64,000 nucleotides of DNA from the NCBI GenBank assembly GCA_964019335.1, contig OZ025649.1, positions 434,001 through 498,000 of the forward strand, written 5' to 3'. Origin of the DNA: Diplonema japonicum. Lineage: Eukaryota > Euglenozoa > Diplonemea > Diplonemida > Diplonemidae. Positions 20,160 to 29,978 of the stretch are shown in pieces; positions within the stretch are counted from its first letter, which is position 1; each line of letters begins with the position of its first letter. Below the pieces are notes generated by a model. That model was not told where the DNA came from. It searched no databases and was given only the letters and a program-made list of their open reading frames with translations. Made by a program: the position numbers and the translations under genes.

Positions 20160-22366
20160 CACAACAACTATCCAAACACAGTACTACAGCAAATAGTGGC
20201 AGTTCTAGGTTGTCACGCCCAACAGCGAATATAGCAAAATACGTGGCGCGGGCTTCAAGAGAAAAGGTAAATGAGAAAGGGGAGGGGGAAAATGAAAAGA
20301 AATCGCAGAAATCAAGCATATTTGACTTAACCGACCACCTGGAGAGCGAACGAGATTACGGCACACCCCCAGACCAATCCTCCATGTGTATCATCCCTTC
20401 TTCTGACCCCACTGTGAGCAACGATCCAGTGATCTTAGAGGCTGCTTTCCTCAAACACCAGCACCCAGCCGACCTCTCGCCCCCTAAGCCCAGCGAGATC
20501 AAAAATTTTATTTCAGGAGACAGCAAAGTCCTTGTCCTTTACGCCTCAGGATCGGTGGGGCTTCAAAAGGACGAGACGAACTCATACCGCCCTTGCAAGG
20601 GGAACCTTCTGCAAACCATTAAGTCCTTCCCGATGCTATACGACAAGGGCAGCTGGAGCAAAGACGACGGAGTGTTGAGCACACCTCCCTCCTACTATGG
20701 GAAGCGTGTGCATTACGAGCTGAAAGAGATGGACCCCATTATCGACAGTGCCTGCATGGACATGCATGACTGGGTGAAGCTGGCACATGAGGTTGCGGAT
20801 GAGTACGACAAGTACGACGGCTTCGTGATCTTGCACGGGACCGACACCATGACCTACACCGCCGCCGCCCTGTCATTCATGCTTGAACACATAGGGAAGA
20901 CTGTCATCTTCACAGGCGGGCTTGTCCCCCTGTGCGAGCCTCGCAACGACTCCCTCAACAACCTCCTGGACGCCATCACCATTGCCGGCCACTTCGTCAT
21001 CCCCGAAGTCTGCATCTGCTACGGTGGCAAGCTCATGCGTGGCTGCCGTGCGGTGAAGAAGTCCTCCTCCGACAGCAACAGCCTCTTCGACTCCCCCAAC
21101 TGCGGCATCCTTGGCAAGGCCACCCTCAACATCGACATTGACTGGAGGGGTGTCAGGCAGCCCAACTCGATGTCGAGGCTGAAGCTGCACACAGCCTTGT
21201 GCCCCGACGTAGCAGTCTTGCATCTTTTCCCAGGTATCACTATCTCTGCTGTGAAAGCGGTGCTGCAGCCTCCCGTCAGGGGTGTGGTCCTCAGGACATT
21301 CGGGAGCGGGACAGCCCCGTCTGTTCGACATGACATTCTTCAAGCCCTTAAGAACGCAGCGTCAAGGGGTATTGTGATCATCAGCGTGTCGCAGTGTATG
21401 GAGGGCACTGTGTCGCTGGAGATGGGACGGGCTCTCATGCGGGTGGGCGTGGTGCCTGGCGTCGACATGACAGTAGAGTGCGCTCTGGTGAAACTGTCGT
21501 TCCTGCTGGGCGTGTGCAAGAACGGGTCGACGGAGACAGTCAGCAAGCTGCTGACGCAGGACCTGCGGGGCGAGCTGACCGTGTCGGTCGCTGACAGGTT
21601 CAACGCAGGGTCCGACGAGTTTTTGTCAAAACTGAGCTCGGCAATGGACGTGAGCTCTGAAGGGGAGGGGGAGGACCTGCGGGACTATCTGAACAGCATC
21701 GTGATGTGCAACGCAGCGCAGTCAGGAGACCTGAGCAGCATGAAGATGCTGGTGGAGTCCGAGGCAGGGTGGCAGGTCGATGTGCAGGACTATGACTCAC
21801 GAACACCACTCCACATCGCAGCAGCAAGTGGGCACTCCCATGTTGCGGAGTATTTGATAACAAAAGGCGCACGAGTGCACCATAAAGACAGGCAAGGACA
21901 CACTCCACTTGTGCAGGCAGTGCTTTGCGGAAATGCAGAAACGGCAGCGACAATATCGCAAGCAGGAGGGGTACTGGGCCTCGTGAACAGCAAGGTTCAT
22001 GAGTATATAAATCAAGCAATAATCTCGAAGGACCCAGCACAGGTGCAGCTGTTTCTTACGTACGGAGCTGACCTTGAACCTGCTGACTTCTCAAAGGCAC
22101 CACCTTTGCACCTTGCGGTCCAGCAAGGCAATCTTGAAATTGTCAAGCTTCTAATAAATTCCGGAAAATGTGACCTCAACAACAGGGACTGGTGGGGATA
22201 CACCCCTGTAGACATTGCTCGGGAGGCTCAGTCTCGCTCCCCTGAGCCTGGGTGCTACATTTACGAAGCCATCTGCGACCTCCTCCAGCAAACATTAGCT
22301 TCTCAAGACGACACTAATATCGCTGGGCTCGAAATTGAAATGGCGGGTGACACCATCGATACTTAG
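20033..22366 (+). CDS. L-asparaginase-type amidohydrolase with ankyrin repeats
   Basis: Intronless, 777 residues. Residues about 160-520 form a type I/II asparaginase fold like eukaryotic ASPG (60-kDa lysophospholipase/asparaginase): LVLYASGSVGLQ (about 166), the HGTDTMTYTAAALSFML block (about 268), FTGGLVPL and GGKLMRGCRAVKKSS (about 331). Residues about 555-740 are ankyrin repeats, the same order as in animal ASPG. The family hydrolyses L-asparagine to aspartate and ammonia. The first catalytic motif, normally TGGTIG, reads ASGSVG, so the nucleophile-position Thr is Ser; the Thr-Asp pair and the Lys are kept. The N-terminal 130 residues are disordered and contain a poly-Lys run encoded by A38. 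Confidence 0.88.
20122..20158 (+). repeat. Poly-A run inside coding sequence (poly-Lys)
   Basis: Near-pure A tract within the asparaginase-ankyrin ORF, giving about 13 consecutive Lys codons. If the true start lies 3' of it (the next in-frame ATG is about 20384), this would be 5' UTR like the A-runs before other start codons here. Confidence 0.7.
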
Positions 22367-23036
22367 GGCGGCAAGGGGGCGGGGGGGGGGGGAAGGATTT
22401 GCCTGAAAGGATTCTTTTTTTGTTTTCTCTTTACATTTGAAACATTTTCATTCCCAGACACCGCACCCCCCCCTTTTTTTTCTTAGATCAGTTCTCCCGC
22501 TATTTGTCACAAATCAGTGCCCGCATGTTTTTTTCAGGATATCCTGAAACAAATACCTTGGAGGGGGGTTGCTCCAGTCGTTGTGTGTCATTGCAGAATT
22601 TTTCCCAAAGAATGTACATGGCACAAAATAACGGGGGACTGATCGTAGAGATTATTATTTTTTTTTTTAATTAAGTCAAAGGAATGTAGAATTTACAACA
22701 AAAAAAGGGAGGGGTACGAAAAGATGCAGAAAAGAAAAAAAGAAAGAGAAGAAGAGAAAGAAAAAACGACAGGGCGGTGGGAAATACCTAAGGGACCAAA
22801 AAACTATTTTCATTTTTTTTTCGTTTCCTCCCTTCCCTCCTGGGTTTTTCTCATCTCTTTGTTTCCTATTTAGAACTAAACAAAAAAAAGAAGGGGGGGG
22901 AAGGGGTGTACAAAGCTTCTACTCGGAAAACAAACGGTCGGTCCTTCTTTTTTTTTTTTTTTTTTTGCCTTTTATTTCTTACTTTCCCTATCTGGTTTCC
23001 CCCTCCCTTCCCCTTTCGCCTTATTCTATGCCCAAA

Positions 23037-23067
<31 letters not shown>

Positions 23068-23157
23068 GTTGTTGTTGTTGCCTTAAAGGTCCCCATCATT
23101 CTCATGTTAATCAACAAAGCAAAGCAAAGCAAAGCAAAGCAAAGCAACGACAAAAAA
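22367..23157. other. Intergenic spacer with (CAAAG)n
   Basis: About 790 bases. Homopolymer-rich, with a short pentanucleotide array (CAAAG) of about six units at 23115-23146 directly in front of the next start codon. T-runs at 22949-22966 and 23040-23067 could be the polypyrimidine tract of a trans-splice site. No gene recognised. Confidence 0.5.
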
Positions 23158-25023
23158 ATGAAAAAAAGACACCTCAAGCCGCTTCCGGCAGAGAAAAGAA
23201 AACTGCGGTGTCCGGAGAATGCTGCCGGGCTGGCTGCCTTGAGCTGTGGCAGGGATTTGATGGGATTCTACGAAACATGGCCACACAAAGGAAACTCAAG
23301 GCCAGTACTACTGGTCTTCGTTGAAGAATTGCTAGAGAACGGGTTGGCGAAGGTGGGACGCAGCCACAGTGTTCCTGGGGTACCAACTCGGACCTTAAGG
23401 TTTGATGGTAAATCAGATGAACTTGACAAAAAAACCTTATCTGATTTCTATGACGAAACAGAGAGAGCTGCAGGCACAACCGGCACCAACCTCCTTAAGT
23501 ACAGATCAGACCGTGTGACTGTTTTTTGCAACGCTCTCGCAACTCTCGCAACAGGCTTTCGTTCCTACCGCCGTATTCTCATGTGGTGTGCTGCAGAGAT
23601 AGAACTATACCGCGCTGCCACTGCACGGTTTCTTGAAGAAGGCGCGGGTCTCATCCTTAACTTCCAAGCACAGAAGGATTCATTCAACACAAAGCTTTCT
23701 TCCCTCTCACGCGAAGCCGATGACAAGGTTCGCATCCTGCAAGACGAGGTCCACCGCCTCAACACTCTCCTCAAAGCCGAGAAACAAAAAATCATCGACA
23801 TCAACGAGCACAGCACACAAGAGCAGCTCCAGTCCACCAGATGCGTTGAAGCTGTCGAACAAGCGGAACAGGCAAATATGCACCTCGTCGAGCGCATCCG
23901 GAAGCTTGAAAAGATCGTCACGCAGCCCCTCCCAGAGCACATCACGCGGAAGCTTGCCGATCTTGAAAGCAACGTGCGGGAAAAGGACAGCGTCATCTCG
24001 AAGCTAAACAGAGACCTCCGGGTGGCCAACACGGAAATCATGAACTTCAAAAGCAAGAGGACATCGTACACCCCACGACCGCAGTGGGGGCCTGAACATG
24101 AAACCACTACAAGAGAAGCTGTCAGAAGCCTACAAGACGAACTGGCTGTGCTCCGCTCCACATACCTGACAGGGTTCACTAGCTGCACGATGCTGCGATC
24201 TGTTCCGCTGCAGGAATGGATACCCCCCTTGGGTGTTGGCTGCGTGTACGTGCCTACGTGTCTACACACATCGCAACCTGTAAAAAACACGTTCATGTGT
24301 AAGGAGATAGCCCTGTCGATAGCAAGTGAAGTGTGGGAGAAACGGGCGGATGACACATCCCGAAGCACTGCACTTGGCGACTTCTACTTGGCGTTCATCA
24401 CGTCGAAGCATCCCAAGACACATGTGGAGGTGACGTACAACTTAGTAGCTACCCTGCAAGAGTCTTCAGGGGATCAGGCATGCAAGCTGTTCTTAGCATG
24501 CTTGTTGGGAGAAGTGAGCGAGTCGGTTTATTGGAAGCAGGAAGGGGAGTTGAAAAGTCTTGAGATCGAGATAGAAAAGCTTGAGGAAGGCAATGAAGGT
24601 AAAGTGTGCAGGGAAGCACTTGCGGTTTTGGTGGAGGAGAAGTACGGAGTGCAAATGAAGAAGGAGCTAGAGTATGACATGGAGTGTTGCTTTGGGTGTG
24701 AGGAAGAGAAGGTCGCCTGGAGGGAGGTGCTCAGTGCACCGGACTCCCGGATGGTGGAATGCATCAGACATAATGTCCAGGCAGAGTTCGACACTGCCCT
24801 TGGCAGCATCGAGGCTTCTATCCTCCGCACTGGCCTGATGACGATCTCGAGGAAAGCGTTTGAGTGCGCGCTCAGCACCACCACACCCGCCCTCCCTCGC
24901 AAAGTAGTTACCCATGCCACTGCCCACGTGTTCGATTTTCCCTCCCCTTCGACGTCCCTCCCGGTGTTCAAGGCTATTCAACTTCTTCGGCGATGGCTAT
25001 TTGCCTCACAGGATTTCGAATAA
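23158..25023 (+). CDS. Coiled-coil protein, possibly TSNAXIP1-like
   Basis: Intronless from 23158, 621 residues. An alternative in-frame ATG at 23104 would add 18 residues from the (CAAAG)n array. After a basic N-terminus, residues about 120-180 (VTVFCNALATLATGFRSYRRILMWCAAEIELY) resemble the TSNAXIP1-type N-terminal segment found in several ciliary coiled-coil proteins. A long coiled coil follows to about 330. The C-terminal part (ALGDFYLAFITSKHPKTHVEVTYNLVATLQ, then CKLFLACLLGEVSESVY) is a helical domain seen in other flagellar proteins. An axonemal role is likely but not proven. Confidence 0.72.
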   Translation: MKKRHLKPLPAEKRKLRCPENAAGLAALSCGRDLMGFYETWPHKGNSRPVLLVFVEELLENGLAKVGRSHSVPGVPTRTLRFDGKSDELDKKTLSDFYDETERAAGTTGTNLLKYRSDRVTVFCNALATLATGFRSYRRILMWCAAEIELYRAATARFLEEGAGLILNFQAQKDSFNTKLSSLSREADDKVRILQDEVHRLNTLLKAEKQKIIDINEHSTQEQLQSTRCVEAVEQAEQANMHLVERIRKLEKIVTQPLPEHITRKLADLESNVREKDSVISKLNRDLRVANTEIMNFKSKRTSYTPRPQWGPEHETTTREAVRSLQDELAVLRSTYLTGFTSCTMLRSVPLQEWIPPLGVGCVYVPTCLHTSQPVKNTFMCKEIALSIASEVWEKRADDTSRSTALGDFYLAFITSKHPKTHVEVTYNLVATLQESSGDQACKLFLACLLGEVSESVYWKQEGELKSLEIEIEKLEEGNEGKVCREALAVLVEEKYGVQMKKELEYDMECCFGCEEEKVAWREVLSAPDSRMVECIRHNVQAEFDTALGSIEASILRTGLMTISRKAFECALSTTTPALPRKVVTHATAHVFDFPSPSTSLPVFKAIQLLRRWLFASQDFE

Positions 25024-25359
25024 AACATGGGGGAACGCCCTTTTACAAGTGCGTGATGTCATGCTTATGGTTTTCTTCTTCTTCTTTTTTTTTCTCTTTT
25101 TTCGAAGATGCTTTTTTTTCTCTGCTCAGTAAAACAAAAAATATCGCGTTAAAACAAAAAAAAGGAGGGAGGTGGCGGGAGGGAGAGGGGAGGCGTCCTG
25201 AGGGGACACCTTAATTCGGGAGGAAAAAAAAAAGAGAAAAAAAACCACACACGAAAAGAAATATAGCAGCGAACCCAACGTGGAATAAGAAGAATAAGAT
25301 ACAGTTAGACAGAAAAAGAAGAAATAAATAGAAATAGACTTTTTCCGCACTTTAGAAGA
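25024..25359. other. Intergenic spacer
   Basis: About 335 bases; T-rich in the first half and A-rich before the ATG. Nothing else recognised. Confidence 0.5.
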
Positions 25360-27154
25360 ATGGATTACGACACGTTCCGGGCCCAAGTGGCAGCGGATTT
25401 GTTCGGGGCGAAGGAGAATTTGTATGTGAAATTTGAAAACAGCCTACCTTCGAGCATACAAGAGCTGGAAGAGGAAGTGAAAAGGGTATACCAAGCAGAG
25501 GTAAGGGCAGCGTGTCCAAGGGGAGTGAGTGCGCCCATTTTTGAAATTGAGTACATGCAATATTTCGAGGACGGTGAGTGGATAGACCTAGTCAGTGTCG
25601 GGCAGCTGTACCAAGATATGCAAATCTTTGTGTTCCAGCCCAGGACAAGTATTCACAGTGATAATCAAGATCTCATACCAGTAGCGAAGGAGCCTGTGTG
25701 CAAGGCTAATCTGAAGATGTCTCGTGCGATGCCTGCCCCGAGGCAGGCTAAGCCGGCCATTGATGTTGAAGAAGTCTTCACTGTCCTTGACAGGGATAAC
25801 CGAGGCGGGATCGTTCTAGAGGACATCAGAGACTGCTTCCAGCAACTCGGTGTTGACTTGTCATCCACCACCGTCGCCTCCCTCTTCGGACTGCCTCCTC
25901 CCGAAAGCGAGGATGCTCTCGACGATCGCACCATCACTTTTGAAGACCTCCGCATATTCTCCACCAGCCACCCTTCACTCATGTCCGCCATCCAGCAACA
26001 CATCATCGACCCCACCATGACCGAGCCGGACCTCGTCATGGCCGACATCGTCAGCGACCAGCAGAAGAAGCTCGACATGCTCCAAAAGGCACACAAGGAA
26101 GCCCTCTCCCGGAAGCAAAAGGAATCCATCCAACGCCTCACCAAAGGCAAGAGCAGCAAGATCACTGAATCTGAAATAAACAATCCCAAGCCTGCTACTA
26201 CCAAGAGGGAGCCCGTCAAACGCCAACCGTCAGTTGCAAAGCACAGAAGCACCTCTCCGGCTGTCACTAAGTATGGGAGGGGAAAAAATAATTATCCATT
26301 CCCATCTAGAAAACCTACTTCTCAGAACGCTTTCGGGCGGTCTGTCACACAGCACACGGCGAGTACTGCGAAGAAGAAGAAACCAGCGTCGACACGCACA
26401 GGGACTCCTACTCGCGGTACAAGGCAAAGCACCGGGGCAGTGAAGCCACAAGGGGATTCAAACAGGCCTGGGGAGATGGGCAGAATGGGGTACTCAGCAG
26501 TACCGGGAACCATGTTTGAGAGGTATGCACATGTAACACCACAATACGCTTAACAGGCGGAAGAGTATGAGCCCTAGGAGGAACACAAAAGCAGTGGAGA
26601 TAGAAAGCCCTCGGAAGATGGAGGAACCGGCTGTTGCGATGCCCAGCACAGAGGCGTACATGGCTATGGAAGAGCAGATGAATTGGACGGGTCAACAACG
26701 AGTGGAAACCGTGCTACAGGCGGCACCGGTAGCACCACCACCATCACCGCCGCCACCACAGGTCTCTGTAGTACCGCAGACAGCTCCCGCGGCTCATGCG
26801 CTGACGCAGATCGAACTGCTGAGGAGGGGGCATCAGTCCCCGACCTATGTCAGGGATGTCTCAGTGTCGCAAGCACCTTCTACCGCGATCCTCTCGCCAG
26901 GAGGTAGCAGCATCCCTCTTCCTGTAGCAGCTCCTCCAGTGCAAGCAGTGCTTCCTTTGCAGCTTCTTGACGATCCAAGCACGCTTCCCCCTCCTCGCTC
27001 AGTTTCTCACTCTATCCCCCTCCCCTCTCCATCTCCTGCGTACCAGCCCTCTTTGACTCCTTACCAGCACTCCGCCACGCCTGCCTCCCCCATATCAGGG
27101 AGCACTAGGCGGTGGTACCCGAACCTTGTATCTCCCGCCATGCACGGCGTGTGA
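25360..27154 (+). CDS. BILBO1-like protein (NTD plus EF-hand region), two exons
   Basis: Exons 25360-26522 and 26557-27154 encode 586 residues; the intron (34 nt) is GTATGC...TAACAG. Without splicing the frame stops at 26553; splicing joins FER to RKSMSPRRN. Residues 1-110 match the ubiquitin-like N-terminal domain of trypanosome BILBO1, including GEWIDLVSVGQLYQDMQIFVFQP and the following H-S-D-x-Q-x-x-IP stretch. Residues about 135-205 look like an EF-hand pair (FTVLDRDNRGGIVLEDI). BILBO1 builds the flagellar pocket collar in kinetoplastids. The long coiled coil of trypanosome BILBO1 is missing; the rest is Lys/Ser-rich then Pro-rich. Related BILBO1-domain proteins such as FPC components are an alternative. 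Confidence 0.78.
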
Positions 27155-27582
27155 TACTCCCGAGGGAGAAGAGAGAAGTTGTTGTTATTATTTGTTTTTA
27201 AACTGTTGTTGCTTTTTTTTTTTACCTCCTGTTGTTTTTATGATCCCCCCCCCTCTGTTTTTCTTCTTCCCCTTCTCCCTGCTAGCTCTTCCACGCCTTT
27301 CCAACGGTGTTTGAAAAAGGAAAAAAAAAAAAAAAAAGAGCACGGAAAAGGGGGGGGAAACGGGGGGAAACCGATACCTTTAGATAAAAAGAAATGTAGA
27401 TTCTTTTTTTCTCCCCCCCCCCCCGCTTCCCATGTTTGAACCCTTACTCCCCTTCCCCCCCCCCCCCCCCCCAATATACCCATTGTCCCCATCTTTTTTT
27501 TTCTTCTCTTTTTTTTTCTTTTTTACCGGTTTTTTTTTGAAGTTTTTTTTTTTCAAAGAGCCATATATATGAGGGCGCTCCA
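27155..27582. other. Intergenic spacer
   Basis: About 430 bases, rich in C-, T- and G-runs. No gene seen. Confidence 0.5.
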
Positions 27583-28571
27583 ATGGCGTCTTCTTTGGTA
27601 TATGAGATGCTGACGGAGGGGCATTGCAAGGTACTGTGCAGTTTAGATGACAGTGAGAATGTGAAGCGATACATCTCAGAGCACGTCGAAGCGTGGGTGA
27701 CGGGGGACGGGCCGTGGTGCGTGCCTGAGAAAGAGCGAATACTGTACGAGGCGCAAGGGAGACGCGACACTGTTGCCGAGATGGTGCTACACATGATACT
27801 GATGTGCTGGAGAGAAGAGTTCAACAACGAGAAGCTCTCCTCAGCAGTGTCGATCCTGTGGGTCACACACTTAACGTCTATGAGCAGGCGGTACACAATG
27901 GAAGAGGCTGCCAAGTTCTGTCACGAGCTGGTATGAAGTTTTAAAAAAAGGAAGAAGAAAAAAGGAAAAAAAAAAACAGCTTGTGGTGCACTCTGTTGAC
28001 CGTCCACCAAAATCGATTCTTCTCTTCAACCTCTACGATGTCAAGGCGATCCATAACTATATACTTACAACGTATCTTCGCCATTACCTTCTCTACCTCC
28101 ATACTTTTTCGATTCCTGTTTCGCTGTCTGTTCGGGCCGTGACTCAGAAGAATGTCGTCCCCTCCCCGCCCCCCTTCAGGCCTTTGAGGTTCGCCAAGGA
28201 AGTGTGCGAACAGCGTCAGATGACCCCCAGCAACGACGGTCTTGAGGACAGCCGCAAGCTCGCCGAAGACGTTGCGGGCACCCCCTCACCGGTGCCGTCT
28301 CCTCGTAACAAGAGCAACTCCGCTGAATGCAGCCTCACGAAACTGCCTGAGGAACAGTCGGCCGTCGCAGCTCAAAACCACCCAGCAGGCCTCAAACACC
28401 AGCTGCAGGCCATCACAGACGAAGTCGCCACCCTGTCAGCTGCAAAGCTTGATGAGCTTGAAACTCGGGTATGTAACAAGATAGGGGGGAAACAAATCCA
28501 CGCAGATCCAAATCCTTGAAGCGAAAAACGTTGAGCACAGAGAGAAGTTCGCCAAGGGGAAGAAGAAATAA
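27583..28571 (+). CDS. CFAP119-like flagellar protein, three exons
   Basis: Exons 27583-27930, 27980-28468 and 28506-28571 encode 300 residues; introns (49 and 37 nt) begin GTATGA and GTATGT. Unspliced, the frame stops right after exon 1. The join HELLVVHSVDRPPKSILLFNLYDVKAI followed by YILTTYLRHYLLYLHTF is typical of the conserved core of CFAP119 (CCDC189/FAP119), a ciliary axoneme protein. Exon 3 completes a C-terminal coiled coil (LDELETRIQILEAKN) and a basic end. The middle is a short Pro/Ser/Asn-rich linker. Small size and domain content fit the family; the name rests on pattern recognition only. Confidence 0.72.
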
Positions 28572-28672
28572 GACGAGGGGAAATGAAACCCCCGCAAATG
28601 TGAATACAAAAGAAGAAGAAAGAAAAGACACAGTTAGTTTTCATTTGTCGTGCTTTGTTCACATGCTTTGTA

Positions 28673-28673
28673 G
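28673..28673 (+). promoter_or_regulatory. Predicted trans-splice acceptor (CTTTGTAG/G)
   Basis: AG after a T-rich stretch, 17 nt before the ATG at 28691. Confidence 0.5.
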
Positions 28674-28690
28674 GTGGACCATATAAGAAA

Positions 28691-29914
28691 ATGCCGCGGT
28701 TCATCCTGACCACGAACTCAAAGGGGGTGGTGAAGAAGGTGGCCACCCAGTTGCGGAACATGGGGGTCCCGGAGGGCGCCATAGAAGCGGTTGTCACGGA
28801 GCAGAAGATAGTTGTGAACATAGAACGAGAGAACTTTGAATACCTGCACTGCATACAGCACGTAGAGCGTGTCATGATAGAGGTGAAAGTGGGCGACGCT
28901 GGAAAGGTGTGGGAGGAAAAGGGTAAGGTAGCTAAGTTCACAGCTGCGGCTGACTTCAGCTTGCCGTTGCTAGTGTGGAGGGACATACACCATAGGGAGC
29001 CGAAGTCGTGGACGCTCGACGCGAAGAAGCGGGCAGCGAAGCACACTCCTTTGCACGAAGCCTCCAAGATCCTCCTTCAAGACCAAGCACGCAAAGGGCT
29101 TCACGAGTCCCTGACCTCCACGCACGGGATAGAGCACAGCCCGAAGTCCCCCGATATCCTCGTCTATCTTCACATCACCGAGAAGACGCTCCTCCTCACC
29201 ATCCCCGTCCTCAGTAAGAGGCAGGACCCACCATCGTTGCGGGTCTCGAAGGGACTGCACCACACCGTTGCATGGGGCGTAGCACGGACTGCTTGCCTGC
29301 TGCCGGGAGAATGGGTGCTTGACCCCTGTGTTGGAAAGGGGGGCCTCATACTCGAGTCGGAGTCCTGGTGGCCTGCCTGCAAGTATGTCGGTGTCGACAA
29401 CGACGCCGAACAGCTAGCGCATGCAGCGGAGAATCTGAAAATCAACAACAGCAAAGCTGCCATCATGCACGGTTCATGTACCAAGCTCCCCTTCCGGCCG
29501 TGCTTTGACGTGGTCATCAGTGATCTTCCTTTCGGAAGGTCATGCGGCACACCAGAAGGCAACAAAGCTTTATACCCTGCACTCCTCGCATCGCTTAACT
29601 CGTCGATGACAGACTCAGGCCGCGCTGTGCTTCTCACAGGGGAGGAGTCAGCAGACACACTCCAAGCTGCCCTGGAAAGCAGCGGGTTCATCACAGTAGG
29701 GACTGCGGTGTTCCAGTTCGGTGGAAACAAGAATAAGCTCCAATGTTACATGTTCTCTGCCGTGAAGAAGACGCACCCCGACAAAGACCGTGCTGACGTC
29801 TTGAAGTCTCTCTTCGACTGGAGATTTGCGGAGAAGTTGAAACAAAACAAAGACCACAGCTGGCGGAACGAGAAGCCCTCGATGGTGCCCTACAGGGCAA
29901 AGGCACACGTGTAG
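28691..29914 (+). CDS. THUMP-domain tRNA guanosine-N2 methyltransferase (THUMPD3-like)
   Basis: Intronless, 407 residues from the first ATG. An N-terminal THUMP-type RNA-binding region (about 1-150) is followed by a Rossmann methyltransferase: LDPCVGKGGLILES (SAM-binding motif I, about 213), YVGVDNDAEQL (motif II) and the catalytic SDLPFGRSCGTPEGNKALYP (motif IV, about 277). This DLPFG variant with the downstream LYP block is typical of THUMPD2/THUMPD3 and Trm14-like enzymes that make N2-methylguanosine in tRNA (or in U6 for THUMPD2). Which tRNA position is modified cannot be read from the sequence. TRMT112 would be the expected partner. Confidence 0.88.
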   Translation: MPRFILTTNSKGVVKKVATQLRNMGVPEGAIEAVVTEQKIVVNIERENFEYLHCIQHVERVMIEVKVGDAGKVWEEKGKVAKFTAAADFSLPLLVWRDIHHREPKSWTLDAKKRAAKHTPLHEASKILLQDQARKGLHESLTSTHGIEHSPKSPDILVYLHITEKTLLLTIPVLSKRQDPPSLRVSKGLHHTVAWGVARTACLLPGEWVLDPCVGKGGLILESESWWPACKYVGVDNDAEQLAHAAENLKINNSKAAIMHGSCTKLPFRPCFDVVISDLPFGRSCGTPEGNKALYPALLASLNSSMTDSGRAVLLTGEESADTLQAALESSGFITVGTAVFQFGGNKNKLQCYMFSAVKKTHPDKDRADVLKSLFDWRFAEKLKQNKDHSWRNEKPSMVPYRAKAHV

Positions 29915-29961
29915 GGCGGTTGTTATTCATTTAAATCTGCTAATTTGCGAACCACACCACA

Positions 29962-29962
29962 G
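29962..29962 (+). promoter_or_regulatory. Predicted trans-splice acceptor (ACACCACAG/G)
   Basis: AG 16 nt before the ATG at 29979, with the same ACCACAG/G word as at 16339, 44474 and 48767. Confidence 0.55.
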
Positions 29963-29978
29963 GAACTGGGGGGCTGCA

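Noticed and set aside
23115-23146. (CAAAG)n array as a CRISPR-like or telomeric repeat
   Set aside because: Five-base units, six copies, no spacers; a simple microsatellite.
26567-27154. Separate plus-strand gene starting at MSPRRN
   Set aside because: The 34-nt GTATGC...TAACAG intron joins it in frame to the BILBO1-like gene.
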